A stretch of 64,000 bases of DNA from Cyathus striatus. Its lineage: Eukaryota > Basidiomycota > Agaricomycetes > Agaricales > Nidulariaceae. Shown piece by piece: positions 24,240 through 34,559 of this stretch; within the stretch, counting starts at the first letter, position 1, and every line of letters starts with the position of its first letter. The position numbers and the translations under genes were made by a program. The notes beneath the pieces are model-generated. The model worked only from the letters and a program-made list of their open reading frames with translations. It was not told the DNA's origin and made no database searches. Location of the stretch: assembly GCA_025738555.1 (NCBI GenBank), contig JAOVFP010000007.1, positions 4,464,001 to 4,528,000 on the forward strand, in the 5' to 3' direction.

Positions 24240-24905
24240 ACTTTCACAAACGTATTTGGCTCCATTTGTCACTTTTTATCTCACTCGGTCTGCCACATTT
24301 GGCTCAGTTTGCCACATTTTGCATTTGCCTCAATTTGGCAAAGGTGGCGAAACTGGCAAATTGAGCCAAATTGAGCCAAATGTGGCAAATGTAAGAAGTG
24401 GCATTTAAGTTATAAATTGAGAAAATTGAACCAAATAAGGCTAACAATTGAGGTAAATGGTTCCAAACGGCTGTTTATGATTTTGGCAAAGGTGGTAAAA
24501 GTGGCATACTTATTGAGCCAAATGTGGCAAATGTAGGTAAAAGGTGGCATTTATGAATTTGGCAAATGTGTCGAAACTGGCAAACTGAGCCAAACTGAGC
24601 CAAATGTGGCAAATGTAAGTGAAAGTGGCATTTAAGTTATGAATTGAGAACATTGAACCAAATGCGGCTAATAGTAACAATTGAGGTAAATGGTTCCAAA
24701 CGGCTGTTTATGAATTTGGCAAAGGTGGTAAAAGCAGCATATGTATTGAGCCAAATGTGGTAAAATGAGTCAAATGCTGCAAATGTAATGTGGCAAATGT
24801 AGGTAAAAGGTGGCATTTACGAATTTGGCAAAGGTGTCGAAAGTGGCAAATTGAGCCAAATGCTGCAATTGGAATGTGGCAAATGTAAACAAAAGTGTGA
24901 CAACA
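24240..24905. repeat. GAGCCAAATGTGGCAAATG satellite, array 1
   Basis: Built from the words GAGCCAAATG, GTGGCAAATG and AATTTGGCAAAGGTG. A higher-order unit of 228 bp is visible: GGCATTTAAGTTAT..GAATTGAGAA starts at 24401 and again at 24629, and a shorter third relative starts near 24813. The same family forms the larger array at 34560-36260. Confidence 0.85.
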
Positions 24906-24981
24906 AACAATAAACAAAATGTTACAGCCAAACTCGTGAGGGACCTCAAGCGGGGGTCGTATCAAGTGGAGTTGTATTCTT

Positions 24982-25850
24982 TGTTTGCCTACGGCATCTA
25001 GCACAAATACAAAATGTCCATCGATATACTCAACAATAACATCTATGCATCTCATTAATTCATTCAGATTCATAGTGTCTGGTTTTACCAACGCTTTCAA
25101 TCTGGTTAAGCCGTCAAGCTTTCAAGTTCTGCATGTCGTCGATATGGTATTCATTGTCTATACATACGGCTCTGGCTTGTACGAGCTTCCCAGCATCATG
25201 GATATCGTCTAGGTGCATAGGCTTCCGAGCGTCATAGGCAGCGTGTACGCATACCTCAAAGCTCGACTCGTGATAGATTCTTGCGTTCACATGTATGGAA
25301 TTCTCAAGAACGCCCCGTGAACATCTTTTGACCATCTCCAGGAACAAAACAACCTCAGGCCTGCACGCATGCATCTGTAATCGAAAGTTGGCATCTTAAG
25401 GTATGTGGTCTTCAACATCGCAGGGCTGAGTGCGTCTAAGCCCTCTCTTTCCATCAGCCACTCGTTTGCTAGCAGACTTTTGTGTCTCAATGCATGGGCT
25501 TCCCGGCGGCGTAGGCATCATACGCGCATAGCCTGAAGCTCGTCTCCCAGCAGGTTCTCGCGTGCTCAGATGTATGGGCTTCCCAACGTCTTGGATATCG
25601 TACAAGCCTACCCGGAAGCTCCCACCGCATTCCGCTTGTCCAGCGTAACTTTGCCACTGTCTTGTATAATGATCTAGTCTAGTTGTACAGCAAACCTCCT
25701 GTGCCACATCGAAGCATGCGTGCGAGAGTGTTCATTGCGATTATGTGGGCTCCTTATCGACACGCAACCTCCAGGGCTCGCACTGGCATAGAGCTGGAAA
25801 CGGACGGTGTGCCACTACATGTATGTTGGTATAAACTACGCACATGAGAA
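24982..25850. repeat. R1 dispersed repeat, copy d
   Basis: The most complete copy: head GCCTACGGCATCTAGCACAAA, GTCTGGTTTTACCAACGC, CGTCGATATGGTATTCATTG, GCATCTTAAGGTATGTGGTC, CATGGGCTTCCCGGCGGC, TATGGGCTTCCCAACGTCTT, GATCTAGTCTAGTTGTACAG and the TATAAACTACGCACATGAGA end at about 25850. Copies a, b and d lack target-duplication evidence that I can see. Confidence 0.75.
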
Positions 25851-26308
25851 GAGCCTACAATGATAACAACTGAGGAGATTGGTTTAGGTAGCAGACGTTG
25901 GATGGCCTCCGACGCCCGTAGTGGGAGCACGGCATCGGCTATAACACCTACTGAGCCTTCGTAACACCTTTTTCAGTAGCTCGTGTTTCGGGATTAGAAA
26001 CGATTGCACTGGGACGTTAGCCGCTCATGCGAACGATGTCATGACTGGTAGGTAGCAATAGGGCGTCTGACACTCGTTTCATCGTCGCCTTATGCTCATT
26101 TCCTGGCATGTTCATCTTTCGTGAACTACGCTAGAGTCGAGGTCGTCTGTATTGCGTATGGCGCCTTACCTGCCCACCCTGCGATGTCCTGATGGATGCA
26201 ACCCAGTTTTGCTTACTGTGCGATGCGGCGGCAGTCGATTTCTTGTATTCGAAATTTATTTCACCTGCTGAAGAAAATCTGGCGAAGGGGTATGTATTAG
26301 TGGTTGCT
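25851..26308. other. No recognisable gene, left flank of the foldback element
   Basis: No open frame of interest and no repeat recognised, apart from GAAGAGCCTACAATGAT near 25850, which resembles GAGGAGCCTACAATGATG near 31960. Confidence 0.4.
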
Positions 26309-26317
26309 TGGGTGAAT
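26309..26317. repeat. Left 9-bp flanking direct repeat (putative target duplication)
   Basis: TGGGTGAAT, identical to 30482-30490 on the other side of the foldback element. The outermost 3-5 nt between this repeat and GTGTCAG differ at the two ends (GAGGG on the left, TTA on the right), so the exact element border is uncertain. Confidence 0.65.
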
Positions 26318-27239
26318 GAGGGGTGTCAGCCAATTTTTTCATTAAATGCCTAGGTTTTATGATCATGGTGATCATATAAGCTAGGCATTTTTTATATGAT
26401 CACCCACTATTATATATGTAGTAGTGAATGTATGATTACTAGTGAATGTATAAGTGATCATAAGTGATCTTTCAGTGTTTTAGTAGTGTTTCAGGTGGAT
26501 ATTTACTTACTACTGGTACTAATGAATGTAATGGTGATCATAGGTGATCATTAGGTGTTTCAAGTGCATATTCACTTATTACTGGTACTAAAGAATGTAT
26601 ATGTGATCATAAGTGATCGTTATATATTACAATAGCATATTATTTTGAATAATATTATATATATCACACATGTGACATATCTCGAACTTGTCACGCATAT
26701 TCCCGCGCCTCACATTGTTCCCGCGCTTCACATTTGTGACATCCTTCTCGCGCGTCACGTCTGTCACGCATATTCCCGCGCATCACGCACATTCCCGCGC
26801 ATCACGCACATTCCCGCGCATCACGCATATTCCCGCGCATCACGCATATACCCACGCATCACGCAGCTTCTCGCATATTCCCGCGCATCACGCACATTCT
26901 CGCGCTTCATGCACATTCCCGCGCATCACATATTCCCGCGCATCACATCTGTCACATTCTTTCTGTGTGTCACATCCGTCACACATATTCGCACGCATCA
27001 CATTTGTCACATATATTCGCACGCGTCACACTGTTCATGCGTGTCACGCTATTCACGCGTGTCACATATATTCGCACGCGTCACACTATTCGCACGCGTC
27101 ACGCTATTCACGCGTGTCACACATATTCGCACGCGTCACACTGTTCGTACGCTTCACGCTATTCACGCGTGTCACATATATTCACGCGTGTCACATATAT
27201 TCGCACGCGTCACACTGTCATGTGTGTCACATATATTCG

Positions 27240-28040
27240 CACACGTCACACTGTTCGTGTCACGCTATTGACGCGCGTCACGCTATTCACGCGTGTCACG
27301 CTATTCATGCGCGTCACGCTATTCATGCGTGTCACGTTATTCACGCGCGTCACGCTATTCACGCGTGTCACGTTATTCACGCGTGTCACGTTATTCACGC
27401 GTGTCACGTTATTCACGCGTGTCACGCTATTCACGCGTGTCACGCTATTCACGCGTGTCACGCTATTCACGCGTGTCACGTTATTCACGCGTGTCACGCT
27501 ATTCACGCGTGTCACGTTATTCACGCGTGTCACGCTATTCACGCGTGTCACGTTATTCACGCGTGTCACGCTATTCACGCGTGTCACGTTATTCACGCGT
27601 GTCACGCTATTCACGCGTGTCACGTTATTCACGCGTGTCACGCTATTCACGCGTGTCACGCTATTCACGCGTGTCACGTTATTCACGCGTGTCACGCGTG
27701 TCACGCTATTCACGCGCGTCACGCTATTCATGCGTGTCACGTTATTCACGCGCGTCACGCTATTCACGCGTGTCACGCTATTGACGCACGTCACGCTATT
27801 CACGCGTGTCACGCTATTGACGCACGTCACGCTATTCATGCGTGTCACGCTATTCATGCGTGTCACGCTATTCATGCGTGTCACGCTATTCATGCGTGTC
27901 ACGCTATTCATGCGTGTCACGCTATTCATGCGTGTCACGCTATTCATGCGTGTCACGCTATTCACGCGCGTCACGCTATTCATGCGCGTCACGCTATTCA
28001 CGCGTGTCACGCTTTTCATGTGTGTCACGTGCGTCACATT
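27240..28040. repeat. 18-bp CpG-rich tandem array, left arm, about 45 copies
   Basis: The unit is CGCGTGTCACGCTATTCA with variants (GCTATT/GTTATT, ACGCG/ATGCG, GTGTC/GCGTC). The period is a multiple of three and lacks stops in several frames on both strands, which alone creates overlapping open frames of up to 457 codons (26688-28061). Many units contain ACGCGT. The array matches the inverted array at 29370-29570 but is about four times longer. Confidence 0.9.
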
Positions 28041-29369
28041 TGTCATTTGTCACACTTTTAGCGCTCGTCACACATGTCACTTGCTTTCATTTGTCACACT
28101 TTGCACAACATGCATTTGATGGTATTACTCTTTGATTCACATTACATGTTTTATATGTGTCACTCATCATGCTTTTTGCATATGTTACATTTTTCACAAT
28201 TTTCACAGCTCAGTAATGTAATTTGGCTTTTGATATTGATATCATATCTAGATGTGGAACCTATATTAAGTGGGGGATACATAGTATATCACCTGTCATA
28301 GTCTACTAGCCCATCATGGTTTTGATGTATATCACATCAAGTTTTTCATGTTCTCAATTTGAATTTGAATTGCTTCTGACATTTACTCACACTTGTGGAG
28401 CCTGAAGGCACAGTAGAAAGGAGAATCATGATGTACTGAACACTTAACACCCAGGAGAGAAGCTGATTATGTGTATCTGATTACCTGTATATCTATACCG
28501 TTGTTCAAATTGTTACAGAACAGAAGTATCCAACAGTGCAGAGTAAATTATTAAAGCAAAGAAAACAATCATGTTCTTGCTAAACTGAAGGTTGTAACAA
28601 GAAATGTGACAATTAGTAAATTATAGAAGTGTAACAATAATAAGGAGCCAGATTGAAACATGTAGAGTGTGTATGTAAGTCCACTGACATTTTACAATCA
28701 AGACTAGAGATGTGATATGATGCTATTGAGCATTTTCATATTGAACAATTTGGTGATAGACCCACACATGGACAAAAAATGTGAAAGAATGGTGAAATAT
28801 GTGATTCTACATCACATCAAACTTACACATCTCAGTCATTAGATGATCATTATTCTTGTATCACTATTCATTATAATGATATCTTCAATACACATTATTG
28901 ATTCATATCTGCTTACTCTATATGACTACATAATCTTGTGATATATTGATACAGAGAGAAAATGAAAACTATCTCAACTCTTACTGATATTGTGTCACAA
29001 TCAGTTTCACTTCTACACTGCTACATGTACTCATATCTCTGACATATGTTGTTTATACTTATACTTAAACCTTATGGCTTCATCTTTTAAACAAGCATAG
29101 GGCTACTGGCAGGATCAACCAGATAACTACTCAGACAGCATCAGGGAGTGGTCCATGCACATGCTATTGCTGAGTATTCCCTGCTTACCATAGCTTTCAA
29201 ATTTTGATATATTTTCAATATCAAAAGCCAAACTACACTACTGAGCTGTGAAAATTGTGAAAAATGTAACATATGCAAAAAGCATGATGAGTGACACACA
29301 TAAAACATGTAATGTGAATCAAAGAGTGATAGTTGTGCAAAGTGTGACAAATGAAAGCAGGTGACATGT

Positions 29370-29570
29370 GTGACACGCGTGAATAGCGTGACACGTATGA
29401 ATAGCGTGACGCGCGTGAATAGCGTGACACGCGTGAATAACGTGACACGCGTGAATAGTGTGACACGCGTGAATAGTGTGACACGCATGAATAGCGTGAC
29501 GCGCGTGAATAACGTGACACGCATGAATAGCGTGACGCGCGTAAATAGCGTGACACGCATGATGAACAGT
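29370..29570. repeat. 18-bp CpG-rich tandem array, right arm, about 11 copies
   Basis: The reverse complement of the left-arm unit (GTGACACGCGTGAATAGC). Flanking arm sequence on both sides is inverted relative to the left arm, so the length difference reflects array expansion or contraction after the arms formed. Confidence 0.9.
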
Positions 29571-30481
29571 GTGACGCGTGCGAATATATGTGACACACAT
29601 GAACAGTGTGACGCGTGCGAATATATGTGACACGCGTGAATAGCGTGACGCGTACGAACAATGTGACGCGTGCGAATATGTGTGACACGCGTGAATAGCG
29701 TGACGCGTGCGAATAGCGTGACGCGTGCGAATAGTGTGACGCGTGCGAATATATGTGACACACATGAATAGTGTGACGCGTGCGAATATATGTGACACGC
29801 GTGAATAGCGTGACACGCATGAACAGTGTGACGCGTGCGAATATATGTGACAAATGTGATGCGTGCGAATATGTGTGACGGATGTGACACACAGAAAGAA
29901 TGTGATAGATGTGATGCGCGGGAATATGTGATGCGCGGGAATGTGCATGAAGCGCGAGAATGTGCGTGATGCGCGGGAATATGCGAGAAGCTGCGTGATG
30001 CGTGGGTATATGCGTGATGCGCGGGAATATGCGTGACAGACGTGACGCGCGAGAAGGATGTCACAAATGTGAAGCGCGGGAACAATGTGAGGCGCGGGAA
30101 TATGCGTGACAAGTTCGAGATATGTCACATGTGTGATATATATAATATTATTCAAAATAATATGCTATTGTAATATATAACGATCACTTATGATCACATA
30201 TACATTCTTTAGTACCAGTAATAAGTGAATATGCACTTGAAACACCTAATGATCACCTATGATCACCATTACATTCATTAGTACCAGTAGTAAGTAAATA
30301 TCCACCTGAAACACTACTAAAACACTGAAAGATCACTTATGATCACTTATACATTCACTAGTAATCATACATTCACTACTACATATATAATAGTGGGTGA
30401 TCATATAAAAAATGCCTAGCTTATATGATCACCATGATCATAAAACCTAGGCATTTAATGAAAATAATTGGCTGACACTTA

Positions 30482-30490
30482 TGGGTGAAT
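30482..30490. repeat. Right 9-bp flanking direct repeat (putative target duplication)
   Basis: TGGGTGAAT, identical to the left-flank copy. Confidence 0.65.
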
Positions 30491-30780
30491 ACCCGCTGAC
30501 CTGTTAATGTAGATGCCACATCTACTTTTCATGTAGCGCCAACAACGGCGATCTAGTGGAACATCTGCTTTCCAAACGGTTGGAGGACCGAGATTGCTCT
30601 TGCGAAGAGTCTGCAACCGCCTGGTGAAGGTCCTGTGTCGAAAGAAGCGCGATGTTTGTTGGAGAAAGGCTTGAACAACAATGATGCGCACATACAAAGT
30701 TCGTCGGGCTCTCGGGCGCAACGTGCTGACTTTCTCGGTAACTGTGACCTCCAATGCTTCTACTTCGCTTATCTCCTCCA

Positions 30781-31033
30781 ATGACTGCAATCATGTTCTC
30801 CTGCTTTGCCACCCAGCGTGTTCGTAGTCGCACTTCGTGTGTGGTGCGCCAGTACCTGGCAGCCATCGAGATCCGCGTGCCAATCGCTGTCATCGAGTAC
30901 GTTCTTTCTTTTTCTCTTTTTCTCTTCGTAGTAACTCATTTCATGTGTAAGGTCTGTTCGCTACCGATGTGGCCACATTGCTGTGAAAGTGTCCCTTCTT
31001 GATAGCCAGTATGGCCATTTCAGCACGATTTGA
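30781..31033 (+). CDS. Small two-exon coding unit, copy 2 of 3 (65 aa), diverged
   Basis: Exons 30781-30896 and 30952-31033 total 198 nt = 66 codons with TGA. The intron is 55 nt (GTACGT...GTAAG), phase 2, at the same protein position as in the other two copies. The product contains RQYLAAIEIRVPIAVIE, aligned with the hydrophobic VPVAVIE segment of copy 3, and ends LLDSQYGHFSTI, aligned with FLDASYLHLFSTV of copy 1. The acceptor has a weak, AG-containing context. It lies 0.3 kb right of the foldback element. Confidence 0.4.
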
Positions 31034-31117
31034 ATCTACGCGTGATGGCGTTGAAGTGAGTCTCTATTGAGCCTTCTTTTAACTACTGCTGACTTGGATC
31101 TAGAGCCGTTTCTTCCT

Positions 31118-31410
31118 AGGTCTTGTTAGCTGAACATTAAACATAACAATGTCATTACATGGTAGTAGTATATAGTGTTACTACATATATCTAACTCTTT
31201 TTGTGTTTTTTGTTTTGTTTTTGTTTCTCTTTCTACGGCTTGCGCAGATGGCTCTGGCGAACATTATTCGACAGTACACGAGCCGCCACTGCTTCGTTTA
31301 CAGCACTGGCATTGTATTCCTTCTGCGCATCCAAGTCAGTTTTTTGTATGATACTCTTTCACAATCGTCGCCAATATTCTCTTCTTGTAGGATTGTGATC
31401 ACGGGCAAAA
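31118..31410. repeat. Dispersed repeat shared with 15168-15354
   Basis: TGTTAGCTGAACATTAAACA, GTAGTAGTATA and the later TCGCCAAT..CTCTTCTTGTAGG occur in both places in the same order. Because it follows small-unit copy 2 directly, it may be the 3' part of the same ancestral element. A two-exon-like frame (31248-31682, MALANIIRQYTSRH then GQNLVMNLREYGLS) overlaps it; its function is unknown. Confidence 0.5.
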
Positions 31411-32000
31411 CTTGGTGATGAATTTAAGAGAGTATGGACTTAGCGTCGACGTGGTGTCCACTGTTAAACGGCGGGTACCAGCGGCGGAGGATGGGCAAAC
31501 ATGGAACAAGAGTGGGAGCTCAAGTTCACGGCCTGGGCCAATCGAGTTTTTGTATCGCAGACCTAGGGAAAGGGAGGTGGTGAATGACCCGGAGAGGGGT
31601 GGGGATAGGGGACGGAGATGCTTGTTAGCCTTGTTTCGTCCAGTTTGTCGAGGAGTCAGATGGGGAATATCGGGGCTTATTTGAGGTTCATTGTTCCTCC
31701 CTTTCTCACTTTTTTCATGATCTGATAATGATATAGACCACGAAGTCGCTCCCACGCTCCCTCCCGCACAGATGAGCGACAGGAAGTAATTGACGTGGCA
31801 CCGATGGCTGCTCCGCCATTCATGCCAGCAGTTGCAATGCCAATCAGAGTCCGCGCATTTTCTTTTCTTTTCTTGTAGCGCTCGGCGACTACTGAACCTG
31901 TCAGGCCGGTGCCCCGCTCGCCACGCGTGAGTAGGGCCCTCGATTCCCCATATGAGAGGAGCCTACAATGATGCCTTACCAGTCACAACATCTTTAAGCA
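31411..32000. other. No firm gene; coding-like frame to 31684
   Basis: A plus frame to 31684 (Arg/Gly-rich, RRPREREVVNDPERG) may be the last exon of the unit starting near 31248. The rest, to 32000, has no recognisable feature. Confidence 0.3.
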
Positions 32001-32262
32001 ATGCCATTGTTCTTCGCTTGCAACGTACCTGAAGGAGCTAGTGCTCAAATCTCTCTCGCTGTGCATTTGTACTTGGCATCTGTTCGTGTTTTCGTACCTG
32101 TCGCCGTTATTGAGTCAGCTCTGCACTTATTTTTCTGTTTGTGAACGCTCAATGACCTTATGTCCCAGGGCCATTACATATGGTCGCAGTTACGCAGGAG
32201 TAGAAGTAGCGTTCCTGGATGCAGGGTGTTCTCATATATTTTCGGCCGTAATCTATGTGTAG
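32001..32262 (+). CDS. Small two-exon coding unit, copy 3 of 3 (68 aa), unknown family
   Basis: Exons 32001-32113 and 32169-32262 have the same lengths (113 + 94 nt) and the same phase-2 intron as copy 1; the intron is 55 nt. The product begins MPLFFACNVPEGASAQISLA and ends FLDAGCSHIFSAVIYV. Compared with copy 1, many differences are at third codon positions (TGT/TGC, AAT/AAC, GCG/GCT), so the protein has been more conserved than the DNA. It lies 118 nt upstream of the GH7 relic. An AAG just before CA-ATG could be an acceptor, so it may be part of a larger split gene. Confidence 0.5.
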
Positions 32263-32380
32263 AAATGGTGAATCGTGCATAGTAGTGGTAAACAATAAAT
32301 TTTCACATTATTTTCTTTCTGACGACCATTCTAGCAGGACAACGGTCTTCTATTCTACAACTAGTCTAATCAGCCTCGAT

Positions 32381-33260
32381 ATGTTCCCTAAACTCGCTCT
32401 TACCTCCCTCGCCTAGGTTCCTTGTGGTCGTCAGTGCCCAGCAATGAGGTACACAGACAGCAGAAAACCACTCCGCATTTCCCAGGCAAAAATGTACTGG
32501 CTCAGGGTATACAACCCAGTTTGCGGATGCCGTCATCCTCGACTCCTACTGGTGCTGGCTTCACACACCAGCGGTAACGCTCAAGTTCGTCACTACTAGT
32601 GTGAACAAGAACATTGTCTCCGCGTCTACCCTCTTAACTCGCCCACCGAGTACAAAGTTTTCAAGCTCCCGAATGAGTTCACCTTCAACGTTGACTTTCC
32701 TTCCTTGCCGTCTCAACAGAGCCCTCTACTTCTCTGACATGGATGCTGATGGTGGTATGACGAAGAGGTGCCAAGTATGGTACTGGTTGCTTTCATTATC
32801 GGAGTGGTTTGTTTTCTAAATATATACATTTCTATAGCCATGCTGGCTTTCATGCCCTAACGACAGAATGGCTCCCCCACCCAGCTTAACGCCGGAACCG
32901 GAAGTTTCAGTACCTGCTGTAACGAGATGAACGCCTGGGCAGTCAACAATGATGGGGCTGCATTCACCCCCCACCCTTGCACAGACCTCCTACGGAAACA
33001 GCCTAGCCATCGTCACACTATTTCTCACTTACCAACAGCAGCACCACCGGAAACCTTCAGAAGATTCGCCGCTCGTACGCTCAGGATGGCAAGGTTATCA
33101 GGTTATCTAGAACTCCAAGACCAACATCACTGGAATGACCACATTCGACTCCGTTACCGAGGACTTCTGTGACACATAAAAGGCTTTCTTCAACAACACC
33201 CGCAACATCTAGAACAAGGGTGGTGTTATAAGCGTGTCGAGGAGAGCTGCTGTCATTGTC
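32381..33260 (+). pseudogene. Relic of a GH7 cellobiohydrolase (cellulase)
   Basis: GH7 enzymes cleave cellulose chains and are secreted. The relic opens MFPKLALTSLA, like GH7 signal peptides. Family blocks then follow in correct order but in several frames: HTSGNA, NEFTFNVD (about 32670-32700), ALYFSDMDADGGM (32717-32760), [21 protein letters not shown] (two parts, 32884-32950), [24 protein letters not shown] (about 33120-33170) and NKGGV (about 33215). The catalytic segment, normally E-M-D-x-W-E, reads E-M-N-A-W-A (GAG at 32924, AAC at 32930, GCA at 32939), so the middle Asp and the second Glu are lost. Several frameshifts and stops are present. The family assignment is secure; the exact parent cannot be told. 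Confidence 0.85.
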
Positions 33261-34080
33261 GTGTATTGTTCGTTTCTTCCTGCTGTATTATTTAGTCTAG
33301 ATCTCTTTCTATCGGTTCTTTCCTTCTCCGTTCGTTTCCTTGTTCCCTTCCACCTTCATTCATCCTACCACATCTCCACAGTAACGTGTAACCTTACGCG
33401 CACCCCTTCTCTCCCTGCACCGCCTCCAAAGGGAATGCTCGCAAGCCCACTTAAACTATGTATGACTTTCTCAAGCAACTTGAAACGCAACAGTTGATCA
33501 TGTCCATGTCAGAGCTCAAGTATTCCTATGGCTAGTTCGAGCACGTCCCCATATTCAGGGTCTTCGGTGTATGGTCTTTGCCTCATGCGAATCCGATATT
33601 TGTAGGGTGCTTGTTCAGGGAGCGAGGGGATGGAATACAGATGTTTCGTTCGTCGATTCTTTACTCTTTTTGAGAATCTGGGTGTGCTGATAAAGATGAC
33701 AGTATGCCGAAGAAAAGGCGACGACTTGGATGAGGAAGACAATGCCGTGACAACCCTCTCTCCCGCTTCTTCATCTCTTCCTTGCACCCATCTCCTCCAG
33801 CCCCCCCTTTCCCCACATTTCTAGGCTTAGGTCTCGGTTCTGTTGGCCTAGGATACCTTCTCCTCGCCCTACACTGGATCCTGTTATGCTACCTTAAGGT
33901 GAGTCCGGGTGATGTTCAATCGACACTGTAGACGGGAAGTTTGGGATGTGTTTCAGGCTCGTTTTATTCCTTTCCTTACCTTCTTTTGGCTAACTGATAT
34001 GCTACAGATCTTCATATAGAATGCCAGGACCCCCATCTTACCCCATGACATGAGGTAGTTGGGAACGTTGTGGTGAGTGG
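33261..34080. other. No firm gene; one minus-strand coding-like frame
   Basis: A minus-strand frame, 33509-33787, encodes a protein-like stretch (FISTPRFSKRVKNRRTKHL) with no known motif. A plus frame near 33450-33530 reads DFLKQLETQQLIMSMSELK, helical in style. Neither can be extended into a gene. Confidence 0.35.
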
Positions 34081-34082
34081 AG

Positions 34083-34275
34083 TGTGACACTTACCTGGCA
34101 TATCAACAAATACATTGAGGCCTTGCTGACGTCTTGTTGAGGTGGGGGAAGTCTGAAAAGGATATGTGAGGACATCCCCCACCTTGACATCCCCCTCATC
34201 CCTCAAGTCCTCACAGGTTGTCAATGAGATGTTGCCAAGGCCTCAATGAGTCTATTGACGTCTGGTAAGTGTCTT
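34083..34275. repeat. Imperfect inverted repeat of about 190 bp with nested hairpins (MITE-like)
   Basis: Arms 34083-34126 (GACACTTACCTGG ... TTGAGGCCTTG) and 34233-34275 (CAAGGCCTCAATGA ... GGTAAGTGTC) are inverted copies. Inside, AGGTGGGGGA (34140-34149) pairs with TCCCCCACCT (34175-34184), and TGTGAGGAC (34165-34173) with GTCCTCACA (34207-34215). The target duplication is not resolved. Confidence 0.6.
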
Positions 34276-34559
34276 GCTCCGCCCATTGCTATCTTGCTGG
34301 AGAGAACAGTGAGGGGAAAGAACGGCTGCCCACAACAACTACCACCTCCACCACTACCACTTCCACATCTCGCTGCCATCATAGCTGACTCCACCACTGC
34401 TGTTGTTCCCCTGAGTTGTACCTATTTTTTTATATTAGTGTAGTTATATATAGTTGTATATCAATAGTATAATAATAAATTTGTTCTTATAAGTATGATT
34501 TGCAAGAACCTAAAAGACATTGGAAGACGTGGTAGGGATGTACTGTAAGTATGTGACTA

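Larger units (their letters stand above)
26318..30481. mobile_element. Foldback-type element, 4.16 kb, kilobase inverted arms with tandem-repeat arrays
   Basis: The arms read GTGTCAGCCAATT inward from 26323 and, as reverse complement, from 30478. The first 400 nt of the arms are almost identical in inverted orientation (AAATGCCTAGG..TTTATGATCATGGTG; TGATCATAGGTGATCATTAG). Both arms then carry CGCGCATCACGCA-type and 18-bp CGCGTGTCACGCTATTCA-type tandem repeats, and resume unique inverted homology (TTTGCATATGTTACATTTTT) to about 28240 on the left and 29215 on the right. A non-repeated centre of about 0.97 kb (28241-29214) contains no substantial ORF, so the element is non-autonomous. Direct 9-bp copies of TGGGTGAAT flank it at 26309-26317 and 30482-30490. 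A 9-bp duplication and long arms are typical of Mutator-like elements, and arms made of tandem repeats recall Drosophila FB elements. Class assignment is inference. Confidence 0.85.

Noticed and set aside
27240..28040. CRISPR-like appearance of the direct repeats
   Set aside because: There are no unique spacers, the 18-bp units are head-to-tail, and the genome is eukaryotic.
26645..28135. Long overlapping ORFs on both strands (up to 457 codons) across the 18-bp array
   Set aside because: The 18-bp period is a multiple of three and lacks stops in several frames, so it generates open frames automatically. Several frames on both strands are equally open.
29141..30155. ORFs of 219-323 codons on the minus strand
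   Set aside because: These are the inverted copies of the same array-derived frames in the right arm of the foldback element.
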